From Zancudomyces culisetae (taxonomy: Eukaryota; Kickxellomycota; Harpellomycetes; Harpellales; Legeriomycetaceae), in the NCBI GenBank assembly GCA_001969505.1, contig LSSK01000844.1, positions 1-45,858 of the forward strand: a DNA stretch of 45,858 bases. The letters are read 5' to 3'. The translations under genes were made by a program, and so were the position numbers. The notes beneath the pieces are model-generated. The model saw nothing but the letters and a program-made list of their open reading frames with translations, did no database searches and was not told the origin of the DNA. Position 1 is the stretch's first letter, and every line of letters starts with the position of its first letter. This document shows positions 45,608 through 45,858 of this stretch, piece by piece.

Positions 45608-45858
45608 TTTTAATTCACAATCTTCTTAGGTATCTGGTTTATATTTGCAAATGGCTTGTCCTAAATCCTTTAGGTTTAAGAGATGACCTTCAAGTTGTGT
45701 TTATATTTGATAGTTCTGATTTATCTTTATAGTCTTTGTAAAAAGTTGTTCTGAATATTGAACTTTTAATCTAATTCGTAACATTCACTTTTGTTAAATA
45801 ACACCAGTTCGAATATTCGCTCTGAAACACAGTATATACATCCACACGCTTTCTTGCA
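45608..45858. other. Upstream region of the NIPA-type gene
   Basis: The last 251 bp contain the promoter of the NIPA-type gene and run off the window. AT-rich; no gene is seen. Confidence 0.4.

Noticed and set aside
1-45858. tRNA, rRNA, transposon or CRISPR features
   Set aside because: I looked for T-loop-like GTTCGA contexts, reverse transcriptase or transposase motifs and terminal repeats, and found none convincing. CRISPR is not expected in a fungal nuclear genome.

Overview
This window is nuclear DNA from an ascomycete yeast, most likely a deeply branching member of the Saccharomycotina. The support is the gene content: HIS3, JIP5, EHD3, KEX1, PFF1, DCC1, an exomer ChAP, a GIG1-type DUF3605 protein, HEX1 and a concentrative nucleoside transporter. 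The DNA is AT-rich, with long T/C and A runs between genes. Introns are short (about 41-340 nt), begin with GT and end with AG, and are unusually frequent: I place 22 in 11 of the 15 genes. CTG is read as leucine at conserved positions (for example the P-L-D-E motif of HIS3 and V-A-L-I-D-G of the hydrolase), so this does not look like a CUG-Ser yeast. The species cannot be named from the sequence alone.

Layout. 1-975: AT-rich, no gene. 976-6256: three spliced minus-strand genes, HIS3 (histidine biosynthesis), JIP5 (ribosome-biogenesis WD protein) and an EHD3-type 3-hydroxyisobutyryl-CoA hydrolase (valine catabolism). 6257-8594: a divergent promoter region. 8595-11581: KEX1-type carboxypeptidase and a secreted threonine-rich protein in tandem on the plus strand. 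12213-20027: minus-strand HAL/NPR-type kinase, GIG1-like protein and PFF1 vacuolar membrane protease. 22422-31256: minus-strand DCC1, exomer ChAP, ALYREF/Yra1-like RNA-binding protein and a lysine-rich membrane protein. 31257-36623: a 5.4 kb gene-poor stretch holding one coding-like island. 36624-43711: plus-strand nucleoside transporter and HEX1 hexosaminidase, 3.7 kb apart. 44265-45607: minus-strand NIPA-type magnesium transporter.

The genes are mostly housekeeping and do not form one pathway. Loose themes are the secretory and vacuolar route (KEX1, the secreted protein, exomer, PFF1) and N-acetylglucosamine use (HEX1 and the GIG1-like gene). The spliced models were built by hand from conserved protein motifs, GT/AG signals and codon phase. 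All close in frame, but transcript data would be needed to confirm them. The most unusual observations are a first exon in JIP5 that consists only of the ATG (with a probable second case in EHD3), a KEX1 protease whose tail looks like a GPI signal instead of a transmembrane anchor with a cytosolic tail, a long insert in the kinase activation segment, and an unexplained open frame with an internal repeat inside the gene-poor region.
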